Part shown: positions 18,314 through 27,681 of the stretch, in pieces | Layout of the letters: each line of letters begins with the position of its first letter | Position numbering within the stretch: the first letter of the stretch is position 1 | Assembly: GCA_937976305.1 (NCBI GenBank) | Contig: CALJSB010000136.1 | Location: 1-64,000, forward strand | Direction: 5' to 3' | From: an uncultured Acidimicrobiales bacterium | GTDB lineage: Bacteria > Actinomycetota > Acidimicrobiia > Acidimicrobiales > SZUA-35 | Length of the DNA stretch: 64,000 bases | Notes under the pieces: model-generated | Seen by the model: only the letters and a program-made list of their open reading frames with translations | Databases searched by the model: none | Told to the model about the DNA's origin: nothing | Program-made: the position numbers and the translations under genes

Positions 18314-19636
18314 TCAGGCGCCCTTTGCCGCCGTGAAACCGACTTCGAGGTCGGCGATGATGTCATCGAGCGACTCGAGACCAACGCTGAGTCGGACCAA
18401 ACCGGGGTGCACACCCGTCGCTGCCTGCTCTTCTGGTGTGAGCTGAGAGTGCGTGGTTGACGCAGGGTGGATCACGAGCGACCGGACGTCGCCGATGTTG
18501 GCCACGTGACTGTGGAGCTCGAGCGCGTTCACGAAGCGTTCGCCAGCCTCACGCCCATCCTTGAGGATGAAAGACGGCACCGAACCGAACCCACGACCCT
18601 GCGTGTACTTCTGCGCCGCGTCGTGCCACGGTGACGAAGCAAGACCGGCGTAGTTCACCGACTCGACCTCATCGCGGGCTTCGAGCCACTGGGCGACGGC
18701 CATGGCGTTGTCGCAGTGACGCTCCATTCGCAACGAAAGTGTTTCGATGCCCTGCAGCACCTGGAAGGCGTTGAACGGGCTGATGGCAGGTCCGAGATCT
18801 CGCAGCAACTGCACGCGAGCCTTGGCGATGAACGAGCCAGCGCCGAGCATGGGCCAGTACTGCAGGCCGTGGTAGCTCGGGTCGGGCTCGTTGTAGTTCG
18901 GATACTTCTCTGCGTCTGAGAATTCGAACGACCCGCCATCAACGATGACGCCAGCGATCGAAGTGCCATGGCCACCAATGAACTTCGTGGCCGAGTGAAC
19001 GACGATGTCGGCGCCCCAGTCGAGCGGACGGACGAGGTAGGGCGATGCAACGGTGTTGTCGACCACGAGAGGGACACCCGCATCGTGGGCGGCACCAGCC
19101 ACAGCTTCGATGTCGAGCACGTTGTTCTTCGGGTTGCCGATCGACTCGGCGTAGAAGAGCTTGGTGTTGGGCTGCACGGCTGCTCGCCAAGCTTCGGGGT
19201 CGTCGACGTCTTCGACGAAGGTCGTGGTGATCCCCATCTTCGGAAGCGTGTAGTGCAGCAAGTTGTAGGTGCCGCCGTACAGCGCAGCTCCGGCCACCAC
19301 GTGGTCGCCCGCTTCGGCGATGTTGAGAATCGCGAGGGTCTCGGCAGCCTGACCTGACGACACGGCTAACGCACCGGGAACGCCAGCTGCCGTCTCTGAC
19401 AGCCCATTTTCGAGAGCGGCAAGACGAACTTCGAGAACTCCCTGTGTGGGATTCATGATGCGCGTGTAGATGTTGCCCGGCTCCGCAAGGGCAAACAGGT
19501 TCGCTGCGTGTTCGGTGTTGCGGAACTCATACGCCGTCGTCTGATAGATCGGCACGGCCCGCGCTCCGGTTGCGGAGTCAGGTTCTTGTCCGCTGTGAAT
19601 CTGCCGAGTTTCGAAACCCCAACCGTCGGTCGCCAT
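18314..19636 (-). CDS. metY: O-acetylhomoserine sulfhydrylase-type PLP enzyme
   Basis: This 440-aa Cys/Met-metabolism PLP enzyme probably converts O-acetylhomoserine plus sulfide to homocysteine. It has FETRQIHSGQEPDSATGARAV at the N-terminus, YTRIMNPT, and the PLP lysine in HSATKFIGGHG (Lys218). The length and the long insert region fit the MetY branch rather than cystathionine synthases. The start at ATG 19636 is fixed by GGAGGG 6 nt upstream; a TTG two codons earlier would leave no spacing. A second, more distant homologue is at 44867-46159. Confidence 0.9.
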   Translation of the reverse strand: MATDGWGFETRQIHSGQEPDSATGARAVPIYQTTAYEFRNTEHAANLFALAEPGNIYTRIMNPTQGVLEVRLAALENGLSETAAGVPGALAVSSGQAAETLAILNIAEAGDHVVAGAALYGGTYNLLHYTLPKMGITTTFVEDVDDPEAWRAAVQPNTKLFYAESIGNPKNNVLDIEAVAGAAHDAGVPLVVDNTVASPYLVRPLDWGADIVVHSATKFIGGHGTSIAGVIVDGGSFEFSDAEKYPNYNEPDPSYHGLQYWPMLGAGSFIAKARVQLLRDLGPAISPFNAFQVLQGIETLSLRMERHCDNAMAVAQWLEARDEVESVNYAGLASSPWHDAAQKYTQGRGFGSVPSFILKDGREAGERFVNALELHSHVANIGDVRSLVIHPASTTHSQLTPEEQAATGVHPGLVRLSVGLESLDDIIADLEVGFTAAKGA

Positions 19637-19753
19637 GATCAACCCTCCATCGAGTCAACTCACCACACCATGCAGTGAAGAGTGCAAACCTAGTTGCTAA
19701 TCCCGACTAAACCAATCGGCATTTACCGGAATAGGTCCGGACAATACGGTTCA

Positions 19754-19807
19754 TTTGGCTGGCAGCGCGTCTTTGGCTGGCCGCGCGTCTTTGGCTGGCC
19801 GGGTGCA
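19754..19807. repeat. Three tandem 18-bp repeats in a non-coding gap
   Basis: Three head-to-tail 18-bp units start TTTGGCTGGC at 19754, 19772 and 19790; the first two differ at one base and the third diverges at its end. They lie between the metY-type gene start and the stop of the enoyl-CoA hydratase gene. The plus frame across them has no gene-like features. Confidence 0.75.
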
Positions 19808-19843
19808 TGCGGCTTGCGGCTGCTTCTGGAAGAGCGGCGTGCT

Positions 19844-20626
19844 CTAGCTCCCCGTGAAGTCGGCCTTGCCTGGTCCGTTCTCGAGGAAGCTCTGGATGCC
19901 AATCACTGAGTCATCGGTCTGGAACGCACTCACGAACTCGCGCTTTTCGATCTTCATCGCCTCTTCGAGCGAGACGTGCATGCCTTCCATCATCGCTCGC
20001 TTGCACTGAGCCAGAGCCGCCGGGCCCTTTGCATAGGTGCCAGCGAGCTCGATCGAACGGTCGAGCACCTTGTCGTCGGGCACCACCTCGGACACCAAGC
20101 CGATCTCAAGCGCCTCGTCGGCCTTGACCATGCGGCCGCTGTAGTTGAGCTCCTTCGCTTTGGTGATGCCGACCAGGCGGGGTAGCCGTTGGGTGCCTCC
20201 AGCGCCGGGGATGATGCCGAGCAAGATCTCGGGCTGTCCGAAGACAGCGCCCTCGCCAGCGATGCGGAAATCGCTCGACATGGCCAGCTCACACCCTCCA
20301 CCGAGGGCATAGCCGTTGACGGCCGAGATCGTGATCGCGCTCATGTTCTCGATTGCAAACGTCGCCGCGATCAGGGCATCGACTTGGTCGGATGGGTCGC
20401 GGTCACCCGTGATCGGAAACTCTGCGATGTCGGCGCCAGCGGCGAAAATCTTCGGCCCGCCGGTCACGACAACAGCCCGAACGTCGTCGCGGGCCGAGAG
20501 TTCATTGGCAACGGCAAGAAGCTCGGCGCCGACCTGGCTGTTGAGCGCATTGACCTTGGGCCGCTCAAGTCGCATGATCGCGACGCCATCAGTATCGGTT
20601 TCTTCGATTCGTACGAATTCAGTCAT
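19844..20626 (-). CDS. Enoyl-CoA hydratase/isomerase (crotonase) family protein
   Basis: This 260-aa protein has the complete crotonase active site: oxyanion-hole FAAGADIAEF and NGYALGGGCELAM, with catalytic Glu113, and Glu133 in FGQPEILLGIIPG followed by GAGGTQRLPRLVG. Both catalytic glutamates are present, so true hydratase activity on 2-enoyl-CoA in beta-oxidation is likely. It starts at ATG 20626 with GAGAG upstream. It follows the ABC permease gene on the same strand after about 48 nt. Confidence 0.92.
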   Translation of the reverse strand: MTEFVRIEETDTDGVAIMRLERPKVNALNSQVGAELLAVANELSARDDVRAVVVTGGPKIFAAGADIAEFPITGDRDPSDQVDALIAATFAIENMSAITISAVNGYALGGGCELAMSSDFRIAGEGAVFGQPEILLGIIPGAGGTQRLPRLVGITKAKELNYSGRMVKADEALEIGLVSEVVPDDKVLDRSIELAGTYAKGPAALAQCKRAMMEGMHVSLEEAMKIEKREFVSAFQTDDSVIGIQSFLENGPGKADFTGS

Positions 20627-20674
20627 GGAGCTCTCCCATTGGGTGTCTGATTCGAGATTGTGCCAGAACCCGCG

Positions 20675-21445
20675 TCAGGCGAAGAACTCCTTGGTTTCGT
20701 CGACCCGGAACCGTCCGACCGCCAGGGCAGAAATGACGATGGCCACGCCGGCGAGAACACCAAACTCGGGCAGCACATCGACGACGCCACCTTGCCGGAG
20801 CAACACATCGGTATGCCCCTGCATCGCCCAATAGGCCGGAGTGATTGGCGCAATGGTTTGAGCCCAGCCTGGGAGTTGGTCGAGCGGCACAAGTGCACCA
20901 CCGAGCCCGCCGAACACCATGGCTCCCACGTTCTGAAACGCGCTCAACTGGTTGACCGTGCGGAACGTCGCGGTCATCAAAAGAATGAGCGAGACAACAC
21001 AGAGCGCGTAACCCAGCAACATCAGCAAGAGCGCAAACGGTGACCCACCGTTGAGGCTGAGCCCGAGCACGAGCGAGCCTGCGGCAAACAACGCGGACTG
21101 CCACAGCAACAAGATGACCACCCACGGCAACCCGAAACCGCCGAGCAGCGCGACCGAAGGTGCCGCCGAGGCCCGAAGCCGATCCCAGGTCTTCCAGCCG
21201 TGCTCGCGAAAGACGGTGAACCCGACGGAGCCACCCACAAAAAAGCCGAACAAGACCACCTGGCCGGGCACGACTTGTTCGGCCCCGGTTGCGTCGGCGA
21301 ACCCCGAGGCCTGCAACGACAGCCCCATGGTCTTGCCGAACAACGGCATGACCACCAGCGGCATACCAAACATGATCACGAGAAACCACGGATCGTTTCG
21401 AATGATTCTCAACTGCACCTTCGTGATGGCGAGAAGTGCCGTCAC
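20675..21445 (-). CDS. ABC-2 type transporter permease
   Basis: This 256-aa membrane protein has about six hydrophobic segments and the typical ABC-2 start (ITKVQLRIIRNDPWFLVIM). It is the membrane half of the exporter whose ATPase gene overlaps it by 4 nt (GTGA: start GTG 21445, ATPase stop at 21442). DrrB-like drug or lipid exporters have this layout; the substrate is unknown. Confidence 0.85.
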   Translation of the reverse strand: MTALLAITKVQLRIIRNDPWFLVIMFGMPLVVMPLFGKTMGLSLQASGFADATGAEQVVPGQVVLFGFFVGGSVGFTVFREHGWKTWDRLRASAAPSVALLGGFGLPWVVILLLWQSALFAAGSLVLGLSLNGGSPFALLLMLLGYALCVVSLILLMTATFRTVNQLSAFQNVGAMVFGGLGGALVPLDQLPGWAQTIAPITPAYWAMQGHTDVLLRQGGVVDVLPEFGVLAGVAIVISALAVGRFRVDETKEFFA

Positions 21446-22404
21446 GATTCGCTCGCTTCCGATGCGGACACCGCTACGACGTCCGAGCCCTCGCTGTCGA
21501 GTCGATGACCGGTCACAGCCAAAAAGACCGTTTCGAGATCAGGACGAAGCTCCTCGACCGATCTCAAAATCTCGGCATCGGAGCCGAATCGACCAAGCAG
21601 CGAACGCATGTCGAGATCGCCAAGGGCTCGGTATGCCGAATCGCCAACTTCGACTGCGCCAAGCGACTCGCGTAGGTGCGCTGGCAGCGTTCCGTCGATC
21701 GTGAACCGAACGCCCCGCATCTTGTGTTCGGCAATGAGTTGTTCTTGGGTGCCCCGAGCCTTCACCTGGCCTTCGTCGATAACAACGATGTCGGCATCGA
21801 GCGCTTCCACCTCGGGCAGGTAGTGGGTGGTGTAGACGACGGCAGCACCATCGTCAGCAAGTTCGCGAACCGCCTCGATCAACTGCAGGCGAGTGGCAAC
21901 ATCGGCCCCAACCGTTGGCTCATCGAGCATGAGAAGGCGAGGGCGATGCACCAATGCGCATGCGGTGTGGAGTCGTCGTCCCTCTCCCCCGCTGAGCTGG
22001 GAGGCTTTGCGGTCGAGGAGCGAACCGAGGCCAAGTTGGTCCGCAACCTCAACCGCCCGTGGTCGGCGCGAGGCGCCGAGGCCGGCGAGCTCGCCGAAGA
22101 ACTCGAGGTTTTGACGGACCGTGAGAATCGGATAAATGCCGGTGTCTTGTGGGGCAATGCCGAGCAACTTGGCTGCCGCCGCGGGGTCGGCCAGTACGTC
22201 GGTGGAGCCGATCGACACCGAACCGGAATCAGGCGCCAGCAATCCAGCGATGATCGACAGCATGGTGGTCTTTCCCGCGCCGTTTCGGCCCAAGAGCGAG
22301 ACAATTTGCCCTGCTTCGACCATGAGGTCGGCCCCCTGAAGTGCCTTCACATCTCCGTAGCTCTTCTCAAGGCCGGTCGCTCGTAGCATGCCCAGAGTCT
22401 TCAC
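21442..22404 (-). CDS. ABC transporter ATP-binding protein (DrrA/CcmA-like)
   Basis: This 320-aa ATPase has Walker A GRNGAGKTT, Q-loop, signature LSGGEGRRL and Walker B LLMLDEPT. A C-terminal extension of about 90 residues is typical of DrrA-like drug-resistance ATPases. It pairs with the overlapping permease. The start is either GTG 22404 (AGGGG about 9 nt upstream) or ATG 22389 (MLRATGLEKSYGD); the first is listed. It is divergent from glpD with 56 nt between. Confidence 0.88.
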   Translation of the reverse strand: MKTLGMLRATGLEKSYGDVKALQGADLMVEAGQIVSLLGRNGAGKTTMLSIIAGLLAPDSGSVSIGSTDVLADPAAAAKLLGIAPQDTGIYPILTVRQNLEFFGELAGLGASRRPRAVEVADQLGLGSLLDRKASQLSGGEGRRLHTACALVHRPRLLMLDEPTVGADVATRLQLIEAVRELADDGAAVVYTTHYLPEVEALDADIVVIDEGQVKARGTQEQLIAEHKMRGVRFTIDGTLPAHLRESLGAVEVGDSAYRALGDLDMRSLLGRFGSDAEILRSVEELRPDLETVFLAVTGHRLDSEGSDVVAVSASEASES

Positions 22405-22460
22405 CCTTAGCGACCCCTACAAAAGCGAATTCGAGTCCGGCGACTCGGTAAGTTGGCTCG

Positions 22461-24035
22461 GTGGAACTGCGAGCTCAGAATCTCGATCGCCTCGACCGAG
22501 GTTCCTTCGATGTGTTGATCGTCGGTGGCGGCATCAACGGGGCCGTCTCAGCCGCTGCGCTGGCAGCTCGAGGCGTCAAGGTTGCAGTCATCGATAGGGG
22601 TGACTTCGCCAACTTCACCTCCCAGGAATCCTCAAACCTCGTGTGGGGCGGGTTCAAGTATCTCGAGAACTACGAGTTGCCTCTTGTGTGGAAGCTCTGC
22701 GGATCACGCAATGAGCTGATGAAGGCCTACCCGAACATGATCACTGAGCTTGGCTTTCTCGCCACGCTCGACAAGACCGCTCCGTTCCCCGCCCTTCTCG
22801 CCGGACTCGGCACCGTCGGGTACTGGGGAATTGGGCGCTTCGCCACCAAGCCTCCCAAGTACTTTCGACCGAAGGCCATCAAGAAGACCGAGCCGATTGT
22901 GAACACGGCCACGGCGAAGGGGGGCGTCCAATATCAAGACGCCTACCTCAAGGACAACGATGCCCGCTTCGTGTGGAGTTTCGTTCGTTCTGCGCTCGAC
23001 AACGGGGCGACGGCCGCGAACTACGTCAACCTCGACAAAGCTGAGCGGGAAGACGGTCGCTGGCATGTCTGGCTGCGAGACACCGAGTCAGATCGCGAGC
23101 TGAAGTTGGTGGCCAAGACCATTGTCAATGCGGCCGGGCCGTTCGTCGATGGCCTGAATGAGAAGTGGGGCAACGCCACCGACCACCGGGTCGTCTACTC
23201 GAAGGGCATCCACCTCGTCGTTCCGAAGCTCACCGACTCCGAGCGCGTGTTGGCCTTCTTCGACGACACGGGCCGGCTGTTCTACGTCATCCCCATGGCC
23301 CATCGATCAGTGATTGGCACGACCGACACCCGCACGGAGAATCCCGCCGAGCCGGTGTTCGACGAGGATCGGCAGTTTCTGCTCGATCAAATCAATGCCC
23401 GGCTCGACCTCGACACACCGCTCACGATGTCAGACATCATCAGTGAACGCTCAGGTGTTCGCCCGCTTGTCGTCGAACGCAAGGGCGGCGACCAAACCGA
23501 TGTCGACTGGACCTCGCTCTCACGCAAGCATGAGATCGACGTCGACAAGCCGACGCGTATCGTGACGATCTTCGGCGGCAAGCTCACCGATTGCCTGAAC
23601 GTGGGCGAAGAAGTGGTCGACGCCGTCTCTTCGCTTGGCATCAAGATGGGGCCAGAGGCCGAGGGCTGGTTCGGCGAGCCGTCAGACGAGGAGTTTCAAG
23701 CGTTCATGGCACGAGCCCGCAAGCTCGGCCTCGACAAGGCTCCCGACATCGAACGCGAACCATCGGTCGCCCACGTCGTGTGGCGCCGTCACGGGCGGGC
23801 TGCGACGGCGGTGCTCGACGCAATTGAAGAAGACCCTGCGCTTGCTTCGCCTGCCCTCGCGTCAAGCGATCTGTTGCGGGCCGAACTGCCGGTCATGGCC
23901 GAACGGGAGATGATCACCCGGCTAGACGATCTCCTCCGACGGCGCACCAAGCTGAGCCTTGTCCTCCAACGAGATGAGCTCGGCGCCGACGCTGGAATGG
24001 CCGAGATCAACCAGGTGCTGTTCAACAAGGGTTGA
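22461..24035 (+). CDS. glpD: Glycerol-3-phosphate dehydrogenase/oxidase, FAD-dependent
   Basis: This 524-aa flavoprotein oxidises sn-glycerol-3-phosphate to dihydroxyacetone phosphate, feeding electrons to the respiratory chain. It has the N-terminal FAD Rossmann motif VLIVGGGINGAVSA, then SQESSNLVWGGFKYLEN, the substrate region IPMAHRSVIGTTDTR, and the C-terminal DAO_C domain (VAHVVWRRHGRAA). The start is GTG 22461; no clear ribosome site was found. It has no glycerol kinase or uptake neighbour in the window. Confidence 0.9.
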   Translation: MELRAQNLDRLDRGSFDVLIVGGGINGAVSAAALAARGVKVAVIDRGDFANFTSQESSNLVWGGFKYLENYELPLVWKLCGSRNELMKAYPNMITELGFLATLDKTAPFPALLAGLGTVGYWGIGRFATKPPKYFRPKAIKKTEPIVNTATAKGGVQYQDAYLKDNDARFVWSFVRSALDNGATAANYVNLDKAEREDGRWHVWLRDTESDRELKLVAKTIVNAAGPFVDGLNEKWGNATDHRVVYSKGIHLVVPKLTDSERVLAFFDDTGRLFYVIPMAHRSVIGTTDTRTENPAEPVFDEDRQFLLDQINARLDLDTPLTMSDIISERSGVRPLVVERKGGDQTDVDWTSLSRKHEIDVDKPTRIVTIFGGKLTDCLNVGEEVVDAVSSLGIKMGPEAEGWFGEPSDEEFQAFMARARKLGLDKAPDIEREPSVAHVVWRRHGRAATAVLDAIEEDPALASPALASSDLLRAELPVMAEREMITRLDDLLRRRTKLSLVLQRDELGADAGMAEINQVLFNKG

Positions 24036-24124
24036 CGGCAGCGGCGGCACCCAAGCGTTACTCAAAATCGAAGGGCGACCGGTAGGATCCCGGCTGATCA
24101 TTCAGCCCGTTCTGGAGGCACCCC

Positions 24125-25597
24125 ATGGCGAATTACTTCAACACGCTGCCGCTGCGCGAGCAGCTCGAACAGCTCGGCAAGTGCCGCTTCATGCACCTCG
24201 ACGAGTTCGAGGATGGTGTCGAGGCGTTGCGGGGCAAGAAGATGGTCGTGATCGGCTGTGGTGCCCAGGGTCTGAACCAGGGACTCAACCTCCGCGATTC
24301 CGGCCTCGACGTGTCGTATGCGCTGCGCGAGGCAGCCATCAGCGAACAGCGCCAGTCGTGGAAGAACGCCACAGAGAACGGCTTCACCGTCGGTACCTAC
24401 GACGAACTGCTGCCAACCGCCGACGTGGTGTTGAATCTGACGCCAGACAAGCAACACACCTCTGTCGTTGAAACCATCATGCCGATGATGAAAAAGGATG
24501 CGTGCCTGTCGTACTCGCACGGCTTCAACATCGTCGAGGAAGGCATGCAAATCCGCGACGACATCACCGTCATCATGGTGGCCCCCAAGTGCCCTGGTTC
24601 TGAGGTTCGGGCCGAATACGTGCGCGGCTTCGGCGTGCCGACTCTGATCGCTGTCCACGAAGACAACGACCCGAACGGTGAAGGTTTGGCGCTGGCCAAG
24701 GCCTACGCCGTCGGCACCGGCGGGCACAAGGCCGGCGTGCTGATGTCGTCGTTCATCGCCGAGGTGAAGTCCGACCTCATGGGTGAACAGACCATCCTCT
24801 GCGGAATGCTGCAGACCGGTTCGTTGCTCTGCTTCGACAAGATGATCGAGGAAGGCGTCGACCCAGCGTACGCATCGAAGCTCATCCAGTACGGCTGGGA
24901 GACCGTGACCGAAGCGCTCAAGTACGGCGGCGTCACGAACATGATGGATCGATTGTCGAACCCGGCCAAGATTCGGGCGTTCGAGCTCTCCGAAGAGCTC
25001 AAGGACATCATGCGCCCGCTCTACAACAAGCACCAAGACGACATCATGACCGGCCGGTTCTCCGAGACCATGATGGCCGACTGGGCCAACGACGACGTCG
25101 AACTGCTCGGGTGGCGCGCCGACACCGCCGAGACGCCGTATGAGCAAACCGAAGCCGGCGACATGGAGATCTCCGAACAGGAGTACTTCGACAACGGAAT
25201 CCTGATGGTCGCCATGGTCAAGGCCGGTGTCGAACTCGCATTCGAGACCATGACCGCGGCCGGCATCATCGCCGATTCGGCCTACTACGAGTCCCTCCAC
25301 GAAACCCCGCTGATCGCCAACACCATCGCCCGCAAGAAGCTCTACGAGATGAATGCGACGATCTCCGACACCGCTGAGTACGGCTGCTATCTCTACAACC
25401 ACGCGTGCGTGCCGCTGCTGGCGGACTTCATGAAGGGCATCAAGAGCGACGTCATCGGAAAGGGTCTCGACCTCGACGACACCGCGGTCGACAATGCTCG
25501 GCTGATCGAAGTCAACGAAGCGATCCGCAGCCACCCCGTCGAAGCCATCGGCGCCGAACTGCGGGGCTACATGGCCGACATGAAGCGCATCGTGTGA
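24125..25597 (+). CDS. ilvC: Ketol-acid reductoisomerase, long class II type
   Basis: This 490-aa enzyme converts acetolactate or acetohydroxybutyrate to dihydroxy acids in Val/Ile/Leu synthesis, using NADPH and Mg. It has the NADPH Rossmann site [16 protein letters not shown] and two KARI knotted domains, giving the E. coli/plant-like length instead of the roughly 330-aa class I form usual in actinobacteria. [15 protein letters not shown] and [17 protein letters not shown] blocks match the long form. TGGAGG 7 nt upstream supports ATG 24125. It is not in an operon with ilvBN, which lies downstream in opposite orientation. Possible horizontal acquisition. Confidence 0.95.
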   Translation: MANYFNTLPLREQLEQLGKCRFMHLDEFEDGVEALRGKKMVVIGCGAQGLNQGLNLRDSGLDVSYALREAAISEQRQSWKNATENGFTVGTYDELLPTADVVLNLTPDKQHTSVVETIMPMMKKDACLSYSHGFNIVEEGMQIRDDITVIMVAPKCPGSEVRAEYVRGFGVPTLIAVHEDNDPNGEGLALAKAYAVGTGGHKAGVLMSSFIAEVKSDLMGEQTILCGMLQTGSLLCFDKMIEEGVDPAYASKLIQYGWETVTEALKYGGVTNMMDRLSNPAKIRAFELSEELKDIMRPLYNKHQDDIMTGRFSETMMADWANDDVELLGWRADTAETPYEQTEAGDMEISEQEYFDNGILMVAMVKAGVELAFETMTAAGIIADSAYYESLHETPLIANTIARKKLYEMNATISDTAEYGCYLYNHACVPLLADFMKGIKSDVIGKGLDLDDTAVDNARLIEVNEAIRSHPVEAIGAELRGYMADMKRIV

Positions 25598-25658
25598 ACC
25601 CTGCGGGTTCCTCGAGTTCTTCGCCTCCCGGCTCATAACTCGCGGCCTTGGGATTGCA

Positions 25659-27122
25659 ATGGAAGGTTTCAGCATCACCCTCGATGCCCTGTCGGTCGAT
25701 TTCGACGGGCGCTTCCAGCTGCGTGACATCGACTGGACCATTCGAACGGGCGAGCACTGGCTGATCACCGGAACCAACGGTTCCGGTAAATCGGCGCTGG
25801 CGGCAACACTCGCCGGTGATGGCACCGTCGAATCGGGAACGCTGTCTGGTCTTCCCGGGCGGATCGCCCTCGTGTCCTATGAGCGCCAGGCCGAGCTGAT
25901 CGCGGCCGAACGGCGCAAGGACGACGCCGACATCCTCGATGTGATCTCGGAGGGCACACCCGTCTCCGAGATCATCGACGCGACCCCCGTAGATGGCGGC
26001 TCCGACGATGAGCCGATGGATCGCCAGCTGGCGCAGGAGCTCGTCGACACCCTCGGACTCCGACCGTTGATGGGCCGGGCGTTCCGGAAGCTCTCTACCG
26101 GCGAGACACGCAAGGTCATGCTGATTCGGGCGCTCGCCAGCCGGCCCCAGCTTCTCGTACTCGACGAACCCTTCGACGGACTCGACCACGACTCGTTGCA
26201 CTGGCTGCAGGGATATCTGCAGACGCTGAGCGAGACCGTTCCCATGGTGCTGGTGTTGAACCGTTTCGACGAATGCCCAGACTTCATCACCGACGTGGCC
26301 TACACCGACGATGGTCAGCTCACCCATCGGGTGCAGCGCTCAGACGAGGCGGCCTTTGCCGAACTGTCTCACCTGCTGCATCTGCAGACCACCGACTTGG
26401 CCCTGCCACCCGCTGACACTGCCGCGAACCTGCCGCCGCTCGATCCAGCGGAACCGCTCGTGCGTCTCACCGGGGCGACGATTCGCTATCCCGACAACAC
26501 GGTGTTCGAAGATCTCGACTGGACGATCGAGCCGAGCGTGCATTGGCAAGTCACCGGACCAAACGGGAGCGGCAAGACGTGTCTGCTCTCGCTGATCACC
26601 GGCGACCATCCGCAGTGTTATGTCAACGACATCCGCGTGTTCGGTTTCCAGCGGGGCAGCGGCGAGAGCATCTGGCAGATCAAGCAGTACATCGGCTACG
26701 TCTCGACCGCCTTGCAGTGGGAGTACCGGGTCGGCACGAGCCTGCGCAACGTCATCATCTCGGGCTTCTTCGACAGCATCGGTCTCTACAGCAAGAGCAG
26801 CGATCAGCAGAAGGCGATCGCCGACGAATGGTTGGCCCTTCTCGGTATGGCAGACCAACCGAATACACCGTTCACCGAACTCTCATTCGGGGAACAGCGA
26901 CTGGTCTTGATCGCCCGAGCCATGGTGAAGCATCCGCCGCTATTGATTCTGGATGAACCGTGCCTCGGCCTCGACGACATCAACCGGCAGTTGGTGCTGG
27001 CCCTGATCGAACGAATCTGCCAGGCGAGCGAGACGACCGTGCTCTACGTGAACCATCGCGAGCAGGACCGAATCCGCGGGATTGACAACCATCTCGCGCT
27101 CACCGGCGATCAGCCGAGCTGA
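25659..27122 (+). CDS. ModF-like double ABC-domain ATPase
   Basis: This 487-aa protein holds two ABC ATPase domains and no membrane part. Domain 1 has GTNGSGKSALAATLAG, LSTGETRKVMLIRAL and LLVLDEPFDGLD; domain 2 has GPNGSGKTCLLSLITGDHP, LSFGEQRLVLIARAM and LLILDEPCLGLDD. Length and domain order match E. coli ModF (PhrA), a protein of poorly known role named from molybdate-operon linkage. No mod genes lie next to it here, but several molybdenum enzymes are in the window. It starts 61 nt after ilvC on the same strand and may be co-transcribed. Confidence 0.8.
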   Translation: MEGFSITLDALSVDFDGRFQLRDIDWTIRTGEHWLITGTNGSGKSALAATLAGDGTVESGTLSGLPGRIALVSYERQAELIAAERRKDDADILDVISEGTPVSEIIDATPVDGGSDDEPMDRQLAQELVDTLGLRPLMGRAFRKLSTGETRKVMLIRALASRPQLLVLDEPFDGLDHDSLHWLQGYLQTLSETVPMVLVLNRFDECPDFITDVAYTDDGQLTHRVQRSDEAAFAELSHLLHLQTTDLALPPADTAANLPPLDPAEPLVRLTGATIRYPDNTVFEDLDWTIEPSVHWQVTGPNGSGKTCLLSLITGDHPQCYVNDIRVFGFQRGSGESIWQIKQYIGYVSTALQWEYRVGTSLRNVIISGFFDSIGLYSKSSDQQKAIADEWLALLGMADQPNTPFTELSFGEQRLVLIARAMVKHPPLLILDEPCLGLDDINRQLVLALIERICQASETTVLYVNHREQDRIRGIDNHLALTGDQPS

Positions 27123-27126
27123 CAGC

Positions 27127-27147
27127 GCGGGCGTGGCTCGCGCCCGC
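27127..27147. terminator. GC-rich hairpin between convergent genes
   Basis: GCGGGCG (27127-27133) pairs with CGCCCGC (27141-27147) over a 7-nt loop, filling the gap between the ModF-like gene and ilvN, which converge. There is no T-run, so this is a possible bidirectional terminator only. Confidence 0.4.
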
Positions 27148-27681
27148 TCAGGCTTCGTTGACGGCGCGCAACACCGGCACGCTCCGATCCATCTTCGGGA
27201 GCGCAATGCGACCTGTCCGTTGCAGATCGCGAATGCCGTAGTCATGCAACAAGGTCTCGAAGTCGTCGATCTTCGAAGGGGCTCCATCGAGCGAGACGGT
27301 GATCGCCGCCGTACCAACGGCGAGGATCTTGCCCTCGAAGATGTTGACGAGTTCGACGATCTGCGTGCGGGTCTCGGTCGACGCCTCGATCGTGGCGATC
27401 ATCAACTCGCGCTCGACTGCGTCGAACGCAGAGAGCTCTTGGATCTCAACGATGTTGATGAGCTTGAACAGTTGCTTGACGATCTGCTCGAGCGGGGCCG
27501 ACTCGACATCAACCACGATCGTGATCCGGCTGAAGGCAACGTCGTCGGTTGGCGCAACGGCAAGCGACACGATGTTGTAGCCCCGACGAGCGAAGAGATC
27601 AGCAACGCGGGCAAGCACGCCCGCCTTGTTTTCGACCAGCACCGAAAGGGTGTGGTGGGCGAGGTCTCCTGGGCGGTTCAT
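27148..27681 (-). CDS. ilvN: Acetolactate synthase small (regulatory) subunit
   Basis: This 177-aa regulatory subunit of acetohydroxyacid synthase binds valine for feedback inhibition. The N-terminal ACT domain is clear (HTLSVLVENKAGVLARVADL, then RRGYNIVSLAVAPT), followed by the C-terminal ALS_ss domain (ELMIATIEAS, IVELVNIFEGKILAVG). It overlaps ilvB by 4 nt (ATGA), so the two subunits are made together. Confidence 0.95.
   Translation of the reverse strand: MNRPGDLAHHTLSVLVENKAGVLARVADLFARRGYNIVSLAVAPTDDVAFSRITIVVDVESAPLEQIVKQLFKLINIVEIQELSAFDAVERELMIATIEASTETRTQIVELVNIFEGKILAVGTAAITVSLDGAPSKIDDFETLLHDYGIRDLQRTGRIALPKMDRSVPVLRAVNEA

Noticed and set aside
19637-19753. Possible SAM-type riboswitch upstream of the metY-type gene
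   Set aside because: I could not find the conserved core or stems of a known SAM riboswitch class in this stretch.
24098-25825. 575-codon minus-strand frame opposite ilvC
   Set aside because: ilvC is unmistakable on the plus strand; the minus product is a compositionally odd mirror with no domain.
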